A stretch of 64,000 nucleotides of DNA from Bradyrhizobium guangxiense (GCF_004114915.1 NZ_CP022219.1:6106501-6170500), one strand, 5' to 3'. Counted from the stretch's first letter, positions 9,864 to 19,163 are shown. Translations and numbers: made by a program. Notes: a model not told the origin generated them from the letters alone.

Positions 9864-9983
9864 TGACATGAGGGTGAAGGGCCCAGCGAGCGCTTCAAGC
9901 TCTCGCCGCTTCGCCCGCCGGCAATATTGTGCAGGCCCGCCGCACGGTCTAAAAGGCAGGATCGATTTTCAGGGAGAACGACG

Positions 9984-10469
9984 ATGGCGATCCAGACTGG
10001 CGACAAGCTGCCCGAGGCGAAATTCCGCGTGATGACGGCGGAAGGCCCGCAGGTGAAGACCACCGACGACATCTTCAAGGGCAAGAAGGTGGCACTGTTC
10101 GCGGTGCCCGGCGCCTACCCCGGCCCCTGCCACAAGATGCATCTGCCGAGCATCTTCCTCAACGCCTATGCCATGAAGGACAAGGGCGTCGATACCATCG
10201 CCATCGTCTCCGTCAACGACGCCTTCGTCATGAACGCCTGGAAGCGCGATACTGACCAGCGCGACGAGGCGATCTTCCTCGCCGACGGCAATGCCGACTT
10301 CACCAAGGCGATTGGCATGGAGCTGGACGCCTCCGCCAACGGCCTCGGCATCCGCTCCAAGCGCTATTCGATGCTGGTCGAGGACGGCGTGGTCAAGAAG
10401 CTCAACCTCGAGGCAATGCCCGGCAAGGTCGAGGTCTCCGGCGGCGACACGCTGCTCGGGCAGCTGTAA
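9984..10469 (+). CDS. Peroxiredoxin, Prx5/AhpE-like, with altered active-site motif
   Basis: 161 residues from the ATG giving MAIQTGDKLP, preceded by AGGGAGAACGACG. The Prx5 fold is evident: VALFAVPGAY, HLPSIFLNAYAMKDKGVDTIAIVSVND, and LNLEAMPGKVEVSGGDTLL at the end. The peroxidatic cysteine is C49. The usual P-x-x-x-(T/S)-x-x-C motif reads P42-G-A-Y-P46-G-P-C49, so the conserved Thr/Ser that positions the peroxide is proline. There is no sign of a frameshift. It should still be a thiol protein of the peroxiredoxin family; normal peroxidase activity is uncertain. Confidence 0.85.
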   Translation: MAIQTGDKLPEAKFRVMTAEGPQVKTTDDIFKGKKVALFAVPGAYPGPCHKMHLPSIFLNAYAMKDKGVDTIAIVSVNDAFVMNAWKRDTDQRDEAIFLADGNADFTKAIGMELDASANGLGIRSKRYSMLVEDGVVKKLNLEAMPGKVEVSGGDTLLGQL

Positions 10470-10478
10470 GCTGAAGAT

Positions 10479-10580
10479 ATTCCGGGGTGGTGCGCAGCAC
10501 CGAACTATGGTGCGCAATTGCGCACCTGAGAATCTCGAACTTCCGGGTTCGCTCGCTGACGCGAGCGCCCCGGAATGACA
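10479..10580. repeat. Intergenic palindromic repeat (TTCCGGGG...CCCCGGAATGA type)
   Basis: Between the convergent peroxiredoxin and rnhA genes. The ends ATTCCGGGG and CCCCGGAAT are inverted, and inner hairpins TGGTGCGCA/TGCGCACC and CGCTCGCTGACGCGAGCG are visible. The same outer ends recur at 26136-26222 and 54171-54253. The position suggests an mRNA end structure for both genes. Confidence 0.75.
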
Positions 10581-10585
10581 TTCAA

Positions 10586-11050
10586 TTACTCCGCCACCCG
10601 CTGCTGCAGCCTTGCCTTCACGATGCCGTCGCGCGCCAGCTGATCGGCGCGCTCGTTCTCGGGGTGACCGGCATGGCCCTTGACCCAGTGCCAGCGGACG
10701 TCGTGCTGCTTCAGCGCGGCGTCCAGGCGCTGCCATAGCTCGACATTCTTCACCGGCTTCTTGTCGGCAGTGCGCCAGCCGTTGCGCTTCCAGCCGAATA
10801 TCCAGCCCGTGATGCCCTGCCGGACATACTGGCTATCGGTGTAGAGATCGACGATGCACGGCTTCTTCAGCGCTTCGAGCGCCGAGATCGCCGCCATCAG
10901 CTCCATCTGATTGTTGGTGGTGTGGCGCTCGCCGCCACTGAGCTCTTTTTCCTTGTCGCCGAACCTCAGGATCGCGCCCCAGCCGCCCGGCCCGGGATTT
11001 CCCGAGCAGGCGCCGTCGGTGTAGATCGTGACATTGGGACGCTCGCTCAC
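10586..11050 (-). CDS. rnhA: Ribonuclease HI
   Basis: 154 residues, standard length. It degrades the RNA strand of RNA-DNA hybrids in the cytoplasm. The catalytic acidic residues are in [18 protein letters not shown] (Asp), [14 protein letters not shown] (Glu), DLYTDSQYV (Asp) and [15 protein letters not shown] (Asp). The GTG start overlaps the stop of thrB (GTGA), implying translational coupling in the ispH-thrB-rnhA operon, an arrangement typical of Rhizobiales. Confidence 0.95.
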   Translation of the reverse strand: MSERPNVTIYTDGACSGNPGPGGWGAILRFGDKEKELSGGERHTTNNQMELMAAISALEALKKPCIVDLYTDSQYVRQGITGWIFGWKRNGWRTADKKPVKNVELWQRLDAALKQHDVRWHWVKGHAGHPENERADQLARDGIVKARLQQRVAE

Positions 11051-12030
11051 GCCACCAGCCCCGATGGCATCAGCCCATAATCACGCACGCTCGTCACGCT
11101 CTGGTGGAAGCGCAGCTTACGGACATATTCGAGCGGATCCTTCGGCTTGACCAGCGCGCCCGGCGGCACATTGAGCCAGTCGACCAGCCGCGTCAGCAGG
11201 AAGCGGATCGCAGCGCCCCGCGCCAGCAGCGGCAGCGCGACCTCTTCGGCTTCGGAGAGCTTGCGCACCCGGCCATAGGCGTTGAGGAAGGCACGCGCCT
11301 TGGTGACGTTGAAGGAATGATCCGGCTCGAAGCACCAGGCGTTGAGGCAGATCGCGACGTCATAGGCCAGCATGTCGTTGCAGGCGAAGGTGAAGTCGAT
11401 GATCCCGGAGAGCTGGTCGCCGAGGAAGAAGACGTTGTCGTTGAAGAGGTCGGCGTGGATCACGCCTTCCGGCAGATCGTCCGGCCAGATCCCGCTCGAG
11501 AGATGGTCGAGCTCGGCGGCGAGGAACGCGCGCAGGCCCGGCTGCACCTCGTCGGCACGGTGTGAGGCCGCATCGAACAGCGGCCGCCAGCCCGCGACCG
11601 ACAGCGCATTGGCACGCTTGATCGCGAAATTTGCGCCGGCCAGATGCATCTTCGCCAGTGCCGCGCCGACGCCGGCGCAATGCGCCACGTTCGGCTTGCG
11701 CGGCCACATACCTTCGAGAAAGGTGATGATCGCCGCAGGGCGCCCCGACAGCTCGCGCAGCGCCTCGCCGTCTTTTCCCTTGACCGGCAGCGGGCAGTTG
11801 ATGCCGTGCTCGGCCAGATGCGTCATCAGCGCGAGGAAGAACGGCAAATCGTTCTTCGCCACGCGCTTCTCGTAGAGCGTGAGGATGAACGACCCCTGGC
11901 TGGTATGCAGCAGGAAGTTGGTATTCTCAACGCCCTCGGCGATGCCCTTGTAGGAGAGCAGTTCGCCGAGATCGTATTGCTTCAGGAAATCCGCAAGCTC
12001 GTCGGCGGCGACGTCGGTGTAGACCGCCAT
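11047..12030 (-). CDS. thrB: Homoserine kinase (aminoglycoside-phosphotransferase fold)
   Basis: 327 residues. It phosphorylates homoserine in the threonine pathway. This is the APH-fold ThrB form found in alphaproteobacteria rather than the GHMP type: it opens [19 protein letters not shown], has the catalytic loop [14 protein letters not shown] and the metal-binding IDFTFACND. It is preceded by ispH with a gap of six bases and overlaps rnhA by four, so all three are one operon. Confidence 0.93.
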   Translation of the reverse strand: MAVYTDVAADELADFLKQYDLGELLSYKGIAEGVENTNFLLHTSQGSFILTLYEKRVAKNDLPFFLALMTHLAEHGINCPLPVKGKDGEALRELSGRPAAIITFLEGMWPRKPNVAHCAGVGAALAKMHLAGANFAIKRANALSVAGWRPLFDAASHRADEVQPGLRAFLAAELDHLSSGIWPDDLPEGVIHADLFNDNVFFLGDQLSGIIDFTFACNDMLAYDVAICLNAWCFEPDHSFNVTKARAFLNAYGRVRKLSEAEEVALPLLARGAAIRFLLTRLVDWLNVPPGALVKPKDPLEYVRKLRFHQSVTSVRDYGLMPSGLVA

Positions 12031-12036
12031 AGAGGT

Positions 12037-13005
12037 CTACTCGGCGGCAGCTTCGGGACGCACCTGACGCGGCAGCGGGAAGAACTCGTTCTCTTCCGCG
12101 GCCGAGACCGTCTCCACATGCAGCGTGTAGCGCTCGGCGAAGGCGTCCATGATCTCCTCGACGATCACTTCCGGGGCCGAGGCACCGGCGGTAATGCCGA
12201 GGCTGGTGATGTTGCCGAACTTGCCCCAGTCGAGATCGGCGGCGCGCTGCGCCAGCACCGCGATCTTGCAGCCCTCGCGCTCGGCGACCTCGCGCAGGCG
12301 CTGCGAGTTCGAGGAGTTCGGCGCACCGACTACGATCAGCGCGTCCACCACCGGCGCCACCTTCTTCACCGCGAGCTGGCGGTTGGTGGTGGCGTAGCAG
12401 ATGTCTTCCTTGTGCGGGCCGTTGATGTTGGGGAAGCGCTCCTTCAGGAGCGCCACGATTTCCGCCGTGTCATCGATCGAGAGCGTGGTCTGGGTCACGA
12501 AGGCGAGGTTGTTGGGGTCCTTCGGGGGGATCGTCTTGGCGTCCTCGGCGGTCTCGATCAGGGTCACGGCGCCGACGGGAAGCTGGCCGAGCGTGCCGAC
12601 CACCTCGGGGTGATGGGAGTGGCCGATCAGGAAGATCTCGCGGCCACGCTTGAAGTGGATCGCGGCCTCGCGATGCACCTTGGTCACCAGCGGACAGGTC
12701 GCATCCAGCGAGAACAGGTTGCGGGACTGGGCGTCAGCCGGAACCGATTTCGGCACGCCATGGGCCGAGAACACCACCGGCGCCGAGGTATTTTCGGGGA
12801 TCTCGGCGAGCTCTTCGACGAAAATGGCGCCCTTCTTCTTCAACCCGTCGACGACATACTTGTTGTGCACAATCTCATGGCGAACATAGACGGGGGCGCC
12901 GTACTTATCGAGCGCCCGTTCCACGGTGTCGATCGCCCGGACCACCCCGGCACAGAAGCCGCGAGGAGAACAAAGCACGATCTTGAGGTCTGGTTTGGCT
13001 GACAT
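12037..13005 (-). CDS. ispH: 4-Hydroxy-3-methylbut-2-enyl diphosphate reductase
   Basis: 322 residues from [10 protein letters not shown]. It performs the last step of the MEP isoprenoid pathway, giving IPP and DMAPP, and uses a [4Fe-4S] cluster. The cluster cysteines are C12/C18 in [16 protein letters not shown] (C18 aligned with the usual ligand), [11 protein letters not shown], and the third in [11 protein letters not shown] or the C-terminal half. [11 protein letters not shown] and [11 protein letters not shown] are characteristic substrate-binding motifs. It is first gene of the ispH-thrB-rnhA operon. A longer reading from 13029 is possible, but MSAKPD is the usual N-terminus. Confidence 0.95.
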   Translation of the reverse strand: MSAKPDLKIVLCSPRGFCAGVVRAIDTVERALDKYGAPVYVRHEIVHNKYVVDGLKKKGAIFVEELAEIPENTSAPVVFSAHGVPKSVPADAQSRNLFSLDATCPLVTKVHREAAIHFKRGREIFLIGHSHHPEVVGTLGQLPVGAVTLIETAEDAKTIPPKDPNNLAFVTQTTLSIDDTAEIVALLKERFPNINGPHKEDICYATTNRQLAVKKVAPVVDALIVVGAPNSSNSQRLREVAEREGCKIAVLAQRAADLDWGKFGNITSLGITAGASAPEVIVEEIMDAFAERYTLHVETVSAAEENEFFPLPRQVRPEAAAE

Positions 13006-13270
13006 TGAGCGATCTCGTGACCGAATCACCCGTTTCGCCTTCTGGCGGGGGCGGTCGATGGATGGAATGGGGCTTAAAACGGTCGGCTTGAACTATACCG
13101 CGATTTCTAAGGGAATTGGGCCCCCTTTCGGGCGCTGTCAAGGCACTATCTATAGCAGAACCATTGCGTGGCTACCCCCTCCGGGCTTATATAGCGCGAA
13201 TTCCCTGTCATCGCTGATGACCACCGGTTTCGCCTCCAGAGGGGCGGGCGAAGCACAAAGGAGATTTGCC

Positions 13271-13966
13271 ATGAGCAACGCACCTCTGATGCCCAAGGCG
13301 ACCGCCGTCTGGCTGCTCGACAACACCGCGCTGACCTTCGACCAGGTCGCCGATTTCACCAAGATGCACCCCCTCGAGGTGCGCGCGATCGCCGACGGCG
13401 ATGCGGCCCAGGGCATCAAGGGCATGGATCCCCTCTCCAACGGCCAGCTCACCCGCGAGGAGATCGAGAAGGGCGAGAAGAATCCGGATTATCGGCTCCG
13501 CCTGCAGGAGAGCAAGGTGGTGCTGCCGCCGCAGCCCAAGCGCAAGGGCCCGCGCTACACCCCGGTTTCGCGCCGTCATGAGCGCCCGAGCGCCATCCTC
13601 TGGCTGCTGCGCAGCCACCCGGAGCTGAAGGACGCGCAGATCATGCGCCTGGTCGGCACCACCAAAAGCACCATTGCCAGCGTGCGCGATCGTACCCACT
13701 GGAACACGTCCCAGCTCACCCCGATCGATCCCGTCACCCTTGGCCTCTGCTCGCAGATCGAGCTCGATTTCGAGGTGCAGCGCGCGGCCAAGGAAAAGCC
13801 GATCGACGCAGCCTATGGCGGCGCCACGCTGCTGCCAGCCTCCGAGACCACCCGCAAGGACGAATACGAGCCCGCGGAGAAGTCGAGCGACGACCTCAAC
13901 GTCGACGCCGTGTTCGCCAAGCTGAAAACGCTCGGCGGCAAGAAGCACGAAGACGAAGAAGAGTAA
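13271..13966 (+). CDS. trcR: Cell-cycle transcriptional regulator TrcR (DUF1013)
   Basis: 231 residues. It opens MSNAPLMPKATAVWLLDNTALTFDQVADF, the conserved start of DUF1013 proteins, followed by the central block RRHERPSAILWLLRSHPELKDAQIMRLVGTTKSTI, which looks like a helix-turn-helix. The C-terminus is acidic (HEDEEE). Family members are broadly conserved in alphaproteobacteria and described as cell-cycle transcription regulators. AAAGGAGATTTGCC before the ATG is a strong ribosome-binding site. The gene ends just before a perfect hairpin terminator. Confidence 0.9.
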   Translation: MSNAPLMPKATAVWLLDNTALTFDQVADFTKMHPLEVRAIADGDAAQGIKGMDPLSNGQLTREEIEKGEKNPDYRLRLQESKVVLPPQPKRKGPRYTPVSRRHERPSAILWLLRSHPELKDAQIMRLVGTTKSTIASVRDRTHWNTSQLTPIDPVTLGLCSQIELDFEVQRAAKEKPIDAAYGGATLLPASETTRKDEYEPAEKSSDDLNVDAVFAKLKTLGGKKHEDEEE

Positions 13967-13993
13967 GGCTCCGCTCTCGTTTCGATCGAATGC

Positions 13994-14030
13994 AAAAAAC
14001 GCGGCAGGGGAAACCTGCCGCGTTTTTGTT
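13994..14030. terminator. Bidirectional intrinsic terminator
   Basis: A perfect stem joins 13994-14008 (AAAAAACGCGGCAGG) to 14014 onward (CCTGCCGCG then TTTTT) around a five-base loop. The A-run on the left and T-run on the right let it terminate both trcR and the convergent OmpW-like gene. Confidence 0.9.
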
Positions 14031-14069
14031 TTGTGAGCATCCGGCCGTCGAGACGGACGCCGCAAGACC

Positions 14070-14798
14070 TCAGAACTTGTACGTCACACCCGCGCCGACC
14101 AGCCACGGATCGATATGCGCGGTGCCGGTGACCGGAATCGCGCCGTTGACCATCGCCGAGTAATTTGGCTGCAGCCACAGCTTCTTCACGTCGACGTTGA
14201 GACCCCAATGCTTGTTGAGCATGTAGTCGAAACCGAACTGCACGGCACCGCCCCACTGGTTGCTGACGTGCAGGTTGGTGACGGCGAGCCCCGCGAACGG
14301 AATGTTGGATGCCGAGTTATTGAAGAACACCGTGTAGTTGACGCCGGCGCCGATATAGGGCTTGAACGCGCCGAAATTGGTGAAGTGATATTGCAGGGTC
14401 AGCGTCGGCGGCAGCAGCGTGGTCTTGCCGATATCAAGCCCCTGCAGCGTGCCCGATCCGGTGAGGTGATGCCGCGTGACGCCGAGGATCAACTCAGCCG
14501 CGATGTTCTGCGTGAAGAAATAAGAGATGTCGAGTTCGGGAACGACCTGGTTGCTGATGTGAAGGCCCGAATTCGGCGACGATAGCGCAGGCACACCCGC
14601 GACATTGACCGAGCTGCCACCGCCGTCCGGCAACACGCCAAGGACGCGCAGACGGATCATCCAAGGATTCCACGCCTCCGCTGCCGGCGGTGCCTTGGTA
14701 TAGATTGGCAGATCCGCAGCTTGCGCCGATGCAAGCGCCCCACCGAACGCGGCGGCGAGCACCACCAGCCGTGCGGCATTCCGAATAGTCCTTCGCAT
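14070..14798 (-). CDS. OmpW-like outer-membrane beta-barrel protein
   Basis: 242 residues from MRRTIRNAARL. A signal peptide ends near AQAADLP. The mature part matches OmpW: WMIRLRVLGVLPDGG at the start, VVPELDISYFFTQNIAAELILGVT in the middle, LPPTLTLQYHF, FKPYIGAGVNYTVFF and the C-terminal WLVGAGVTYKF, ending in aromatic Phe as expected of outer-membrane barrels. OmpW proteins form narrow hydrophobic channels for small non-polar compounds. An FNR/FixK-type box lies 73-92 bases upstream of the ATG, suggesting oxygen control as known for ompW in enterobacteria. Confidence 0.88.
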   Translation of the reverse strand: MRRTIRNAARLVVLAAAFGGALASAQAADLPIYTKAPPAAEAWNPWMIRLRVLGVLPDGGGSSVNVAGVPALSSPNSGLHISNQVVPELDISYFFTQNIAAELILGVTRHHLTGSGTLQGLDIGKTTLLPPTLTLQYHFTNFGAFKPYIGAGVNYTVFFNNSASNIPFAGLAVTNLHVSNQWGGAVQFGFDYMLNKHWGLNVDVKKLWLQPNYSAMVNGAIPVTGTAHIDPWLVGAGVTYKF

Positions 14799-14870
14799 TG
14801 AATTCCCCTTACAGCCATGCGCGCTCCGTTGCGCGATCACAGATGTCACAGCAGAAAGGGGGCGCTCTCG

Positions 14871-14890
14871 GATTTGACCTGCATCAAATC
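14871..14890. promoter_or_regulatory. FNR/FixK-type binding site (anaerobox) upstream of the OmpW-like gene
   Basis: The sequence GATTTGACCTGCATCAAATC is a 7-bp inverted repeat around six bases. Its core TTGAC-N4-ATCAA differs from the FNR/FixK consensus TTGAT-N4-ATCAA at one base, and it fits TTG(A/C)-N6-(T/G)CAA used by FixK2. The centre is about 82 bases upstream of the start codon, a position compatible with activation. Confidence 0.7.
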
Positions 14891-15024
14891 CGGACTGATG
14901 CGTCGCAATTCGGCCACGGCGTTGCATATCTGCAACGGTAAACGACACTGCGAGCGACTGGCGCGGTGATAGCCCCTGAGAACGGCGAGCCGCTTCGGTC
15001 TATTACCTGCACGTGCTCAGATGA

Positions 15025-15291
15025 CTACGGCCGCTCGGGATGGTTCAGCATGTATTCGCCGAGATCGCGCTGGCGGCGGTCGGCGCGGGCGGTCGCGGCA
15101 TTGCGCTGGACGTCGCGGTCCTTGCGGCAGGCCACGTATTCCGGTGAGCCCTGCGCATAGCCCCGGCTCTGGCAGACGGCATCGTCATCGTCGCCGCCGA
15201 CCGCCACCGCATTCTGGTGGCGCGCGGAGCAGGCGGAAAGAACGATGGCGAGCAGGGAGATGGCCCCATACTGCGCGAGCTTGGCTGACAT
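15025..15291 (-). CDS. Small lipoprotein of unknown function
   Basis: 88 residues from MSAKLAQYGA. The hydrophobic segment ISLLAIVLSAC ends in a lipobox (LSAC), so the protein should be lipid-modified. The mature part is short and charged: GGDDDDAVCQSRGYAQGSPEYVACRKDRD, then an Arg-rich helix and YMLNHPERP. Two cysteines in the mature part could pair. No known family is recognised. It lies alone between the OmpW-like gene and the prpE repeat. Confidence 0.7.
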   Translation of the reverse strand: MSAKLAQYGAISLLAIVLSACSARHQNAVAVGGDDDDAVCQSRGYAQGSPEYVACRKDRDVQRNAATARADRRQRDLGEYMLNHPERP

Positions 15292-15310
15292 TGGTCGGTC
15301 CTGTCTCATT

Positions 15311-15427
15311 CGTCATTGCCGGGCTTGCCCCGGCAATCCATCGAAATCAAGGCAGTTGCTTGCCCATTGATGGATGCCGGGTCCCGGCGCCCGCCAGCTA
15401 TGCGAAGACGGCAAGCCCGGGCATGAC
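15311..15427. repeat. Intergenic palindromic repeat (CGTCATTGCCGGGCTTG type)
   Basis: Bounded by CGTCATTGCCGGGCTTG and CAAGCCCGGGCATGACAG in inverted orientation, with an inner stem ATCCATC/GATGGAT. Related copies lie at 19164-19248, 26103-26132 and 27368-27484. It occupies the space between the lipoprotein gene and prpE. Confidence 0.75.
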
Positions 15428-15437
15428 AGAGAGCACC

Positions 15438-17348
15438 TCACCCCCGCCCCTTCAGCGCCTCCCCGATCTCGTCGAGCGCCTTGGGATCCTCGATCGTCGC
15501 CGGCATGGTCCAGGACTCGCCGTCGGCGATCTTCTTGATGGTGCCGCGCAGAATCTTTCCGGAGCGCGTCTTGGGCAGGCGGCCGACGGTGATCGCGAGC
15601 TTGAAGGCGGCGACCGGTCCGAGCTTGTCGCGCACCAGTGCGATGATCTCCTTCTCGATCTCGGCGGGGGCGCGTTTCACGCCGGCCTTGAGCACCAGAA
15701 AGCCGCAGGGCACCTCGCCCTTGATCGCGTCCTTGACGCCGAGCACGGCGCATTCGGCGACATCGGGATGCGAGGCCAGGATCTCCTCCATGCCGCCGGT
15801 CGAGAGCCGGTGGCCGGCGACGTTGATGATGTCGTCCGTGCGGCCCATGACGAAGACATAGCCGTCCTCGTCCTTGTAGCCGGCGTCCGAGGTTTTGTAA
15901 TAGCCGGGGAATTCGCTCAAATAGGCTTCCTTGAAGCGCGCATCCTGATTCCACAGCGTCGGCAGGCAGCCCGGCGGCATCGGCAGCTTGATGACGATCG
16001 AGCCCATGGTGTTGGGTCCCACCGGCTTCGCCGCCTCGTCGACCACATCGACCTGGTAGCCTGGCATCGGCACCGTCGGCGAGCCATGCTTCACCGGCAG
16101 CATGCCGAGCCCGACCGGGTTGCCGGCGATGCACCAGCCGGTCTCGGTCTGCCACCAATGATCGATCACCGGCACCTTGAGCTGCGCTTCCGCCCATTCG
16201 ACCGTCGGCGGATCGGCCCGCTCGCCGGCGAGGAACAGGGTGCGGAATTTCGACAGGTCATATTGCCGGATGAACCTTCCGTCCGGATCCTCTTTGCGGA
16301 TCGCGCGGAACGCGGTCGGCGCGGTGAAGAACGCAACCGCCTTGTGCTCGGAGATCACCCGCCAGAACGCGCCGGCGTCGGGCGTGCCGACCGGCTTGCC
16401 CTCGTACATGATTGTGGTCGCCCCGTGCAGCAGCGGGCCGTAGACGATGTAGCTGTGGCCGACCCCCCAGCCGATGTCGGAGCCGCACCACCACACCTCG
16501 CCCGGCTTGACGCCATAGAGGTTGAACATCGACCATTTCACCGCGACGAGATGGCCGCCATTGTCGCGCACGACGCCCTTCGGGATGCCTGTGGTGCCCG
16601 AGGTGTAGAGGATGTAGAGCGGATCGGTCGCAGCAACGGGCGCGCACGGCGCCTTTTTGCCGTCGTTCAGCGCCTTGCGGCGCAGGCTCGCCCAATCGTA
16701 GTCCCGGCCCGGGGTCAGATCGCAAGTGAGCTGCGGACGTTGCAGCACGATGCAGGCCTTGGGCTTGCTGCCGGCAAGCTTGATCGCCTCGTCGAGCAAT
16801 GGCTTGTACTGCACGATGCGGCCGGGCTCGATGCCGCAGCTTGCGGAGAGGATGAGTTTCGGCTGCGCGTCGTCGATGCGGGTGGCAAGCTCTTTCGCGG
16901 CAAATCCGCCGAACACCACGGAATGCACCGCCCCGATCCGCGCGCAGGCGAGCATCGCAACCACCGCCTCCGGCACCATCGGCATATAGAGGATGACACG
17001 ATCGCCCTTGGCGACGCCAAAATCCTGCATGACGGCGGCAAGCGCCTGCACCTCCTTCAGCAGCTCGGCATAGCTCAATTTGGTGACGCTGCCCGTCAGC
17101 GGCGAATCATGGATCAGGGCGACCTGGTCCGCGCGGCCACGTTCGACATGGCGGTCGAGCGCGTTGTAGCAGGTGTTGACGACGCCGCCGGTAAACCAGC
17201 GGCCGTAGGTTCCTTGCGAGGGGTCGAAGATCTTTTTCGGCGGCTCGATCCAGTCGATCTCTTTCGCGGCTTCGGCCCAGAAGCCATCGGGGTCGGCGAG
17301 CGAACGCGCATGGACCTCGTGATAACGACTTTTACCGTCGACGTTCAT
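15438..17348 (-). CDS. prpE: Propionyl-CoA synthetase (AMP-forming acyl-CoA ligase)
   Basis: 636 residues from MNVDGKSRYHEVH. It activates propionate, and probably acetate, with ATP and CoA. It has the acetyl-CoA synthetase N-terminal domain (FWAEAAKEIDWIEPPKKIFD, WFTGGVVNTCYNALDRHV, characteristic of PrpE rather than Acs), the P-loop YILYTSGTTGIPKG, WWQTETGW, and the catalytic lysine K598 in PKTRSGKILRG. No prpBCD or methylmalonyl genes adjoin it. It is a single-gene unit flanked by repeats. Confidence 0.9.
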   Translation of the reverse strand: MNVDGKSRYHEVHARSLADPDGFWAEAAKEIDWIEPPKKIFDPSQGTYGRWFTGGVVNTCYNALDRHVERGRADQVALIHDSPLTGSVTKLSYAELLKEVQALAAVMQDFGVAKGDRVILYMPMVPEAVVAMLACARIGAVHSVVFGGFAAKELATRIDDAQPKLILSASCGIEPGRIVQYKPLLDEAIKLAGSKPKACIVLQRPQLTCDLTPGRDYDWASLRRKALNDGKKAPCAPVAATDPLYILYTSGTTGIPKGVVRDNGGHLVAVKWSMFNLYGVKPGEVWWCGSDIGWGVGHSYIVYGPLLHGATTIMYEGKPVGTPDAGAFWRVISEHKAVAFFTAPTAFRAIRKEDPDGRFIRQYDLSKFRTLFLAGERADPPTVEWAEAQLKVPVIDHWWQTETGWCIAGNPVGLGMLPVKHGSPTVPMPGYQVDVVDEAAKPVGPNTMGSIVIKLPMPPGCLPTLWNQDARFKEAYLSEFPGYYKTSDAGYKDEDGYVFVMGRTDDIINVAGHRLSTGGMEEILASHPDVAECAVLGVKDAIKGEVPCGFLVLKAGVKRAPAEIEKEIIALVRDKLGPVAAFKLAITVGRLPKTRSGKILRGTIKKIADGESWTMPATIEDPKALDEIGEALKGRG

Positions 17349-17692
17349 TCCCGCGCTCCCGTTCCCTTTATTCTGCCTGGCTTTGAGCCTCATGGCAGGA
17401 CGGGCGTCCCGCCATGACCAGGATCAATGCCGGCCTTGGTTGCGGGCTATTTTCCCGGGAACGGGCCGCGGTTCAAGCTGAAAAGGAGGTGTTTTGGTGG
17501 AGGTACGGCCTGGCCGCACGGCGGTGCCCTCCCTCGCCCCGTTCTTACGGGGCCGCGACGAGCTTCGCTCGCGCTCAGAGGGTTGGAGCGAGGGGCAGCA
17601 TCGGCAAAGCTCGCGGAGACTCCCCCTCGCCCGGAATTTGCTCTCGCAAATTCCGGCCTCTCCCCGCAGGCTGGGAGAGGCGAAGAACCCGC
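17349..17692. repeat. Intergenic region with palindromic repeat cluster (17515-17690)
   Basis: No gene is seen in these 344 bases. The part from about 17515 holds a GC-rich repeat of a type common in Bradyrhizobium. Two clean hairpins are visible: CGGAATTTGC (17632-17641) with GCAAATTCCG (17646-17655), and CCTCTCCC (17657-17664) with GGGAGAGG (17673-17680). A related CCCGCAAGCAGGAGAGGCCGG piece occurs near 53233-53253. The part nearest prpE holds its promoter region, without a motif I can name. Confidence 0.65.
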
Positions 17693-19084
17693 CTAGCTCT
17701 CCATCGCATTCAGCCGCTGCAGGCGATCCTGCATGACCTTCTTCAGGTCATAGCCGGGGCGACGGAAACTCGCATCGCGCGTGACGAGGAAATCGCGCTG
17801 GGACTTGCGCAGGCCGTCCGCCGCGCGTCTGCTCGCGGATTTCAGCACACGCTCGTAAGCCTCGGCGATCTGGCGGTCGAGCACACCGAGCTGTGGATCG
17901 GCGCAGATCACCTTCTCGACCTCGCGCTTTGCGGTGGCGCAATCGAATGACGGACCGCGATCATCGGACGAACGCGCATGCATCGGGCCCGGGGACGCCG
18001 CGCCGAATTTCGCGATCTCGGCGACCATGGTGCGGCGGCCATTCGCTGCGTTCTCGTTGTCGGGGTCGAGCTTCAGCGCCATCTCGTAATCGGCGAGGGC
18101 CTTTGCGCGCTCGCCCATCTTCTTGTAGAGCACGGCGCGGTTGTTGTAGGTTTTCGCGAAATTCGGATCGAGCTTGAGCGCGGCATCATAGTCACTCAGA
18201 GCGGCGCCGAGCTCGCCCTTGAACTGGTAGGAATCGCCGCGGTTGGTCAGGAAGTTCGCGCGCGGCTCCCGCCGGATCGCCTGGTCGTAATCGGCAATCG
18301 CCTTGTCGTACTCGCCCATCGCGGCATAGGCGAGGCCGCGATTGTCGTAATACTCCGGCACCTTTGGATCGAGCCTGATCGCCTCGCCGTCATCGGTGAC
18401 CGCTTTGTCGAGCTGGCCGAGCTTCTTATAAGCCGCACCGCGATTGGTGTAGGTGCGCGCCCGGTTCGGGTCGAGCCGCAATGCCTCGTCGAAATTCCTG
18501 ATCGCCTTTTCGTTGTCACCGCCGAGGTAATGCGCCACGCCGCGGTCGGACCAGGCCTGCGCATTGTCCGGCTTCAGCTTGATCGCCTGGTCGTAGTCGG
18601 CGAGCGCGCGGTCGAGCCGGCGCTGATTGGTGTAGACGACGCCGCGCAGCTCGTAGGCCTCCGCATCCGCCGGATCAAGCTCAATGGCCTTGCCGAGGTC
18701 GGCCGCGGCGCGATTGAGATCGCCGCCGGCCTCGCGCAGCAGGTCGCCGCGCAGGCGCCAGGCCTTCGCATTCCTGCCGTCGAGCGCAAGCGCGCGGTCG
18801 ATGTCCCTCAAGGCCTGCGTGAGGCCGCCCGACGTCCGGGCATTGGCGTCGGCGCGAACCAGCAGGGCCGCGGCGCGGTCGGACGCGGGATTTGCGGCCT
18901 GGTCGATGATGACGGTGCAGGCCGGGATCAACTCGGTCGGGGCAGCGTTGCTGCCGGCGACACAATCGGCGGCAGCCGAGGCCGGGACAACGAGCGCAAG
19001 GCTCATCGCCGTGCCGAGGAGGAGCGCACACAGCGAGGTTTTGGTAAACGAGGACGCCTGCGCGGGAAGATGCATGCCGCACAT
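17693..19084 (-). CDS. Secreted TPR protein with C-terminal LprI/DUF1311 domain
   Basis: 463 residues with a signal peptide (LCALLLGTAMSLALVVPASAAA). About seven to eight TPR units follow (for example AWSDRGVAHYLGGDNEKAIRNFDEALRLDPN, read at 34-residue spacing), each with the A-x-x-x-R-G/N and LDP signature. The last 85 residues are an LprI-type domain beginning FDCATAKREVEKVICADPQL and ending RPGYDLKKVMQDRLQ. LprI-type domains include lysozyme inhibitors; here the role is not proven. The gene downstream of it in the opposite sense, prpE, is unrelated. It is a paralogue of the gene at 19269. Confidence 0.85.
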   Translation of the reverse strand: MCGMHLPAQASSFTKTSLCALLLGTAMSLALVVPASAAADCVAGSNAAPTELIPACTVIIDQAANPASDRAAALLVRADANARTSGGLTQALRDIDRALALDGRNAKAWRLRGDLLREAGGDLNRAAADLGKAIELDPADAEAYELRGVVYTNQRRLDRALADYDQAIKLKPDNAQAWSDRGVAHYLGGDNEKAIRNFDEALRLDPNRARTYTNRGAAYKKLGQLDKAVTDDGEAIRLDPKVPEYYDNRGLAYAAMGEYDKAIADYDQAIRREPRANFLTNRGDSYQFKGELGAALSDYDAALKLDPNFAKTYNNRAVLYKKMGERAKALADYEMALKLDPDNENAANGRRTMVAEIAKFGAASPGPMHARSSDDRGPSFDCATAKREVEKVICADPQLGVLDRQIAEAYERVLKSASRRAADGLRKSQRDFLVTRDASFRRPGYDLKKVMQDRLQRLNAMES

Positions 19085-19163
19085 GACTTTGGGCTCCGTG
19101 ACGTCAGGTTTTCACCATTGTCGCGGCAGGGAATGGATGGGTTCAAACCACATCTGTCCACGC

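Noticed and set aside
15021..17417. A 798-codon plus-strand frame opposite prpE and the lipoprotein gene.
   Set aside because: It crosses an intergenic repeat and two opposite genes, has no family features, and is explained by codon bias of the real genes.
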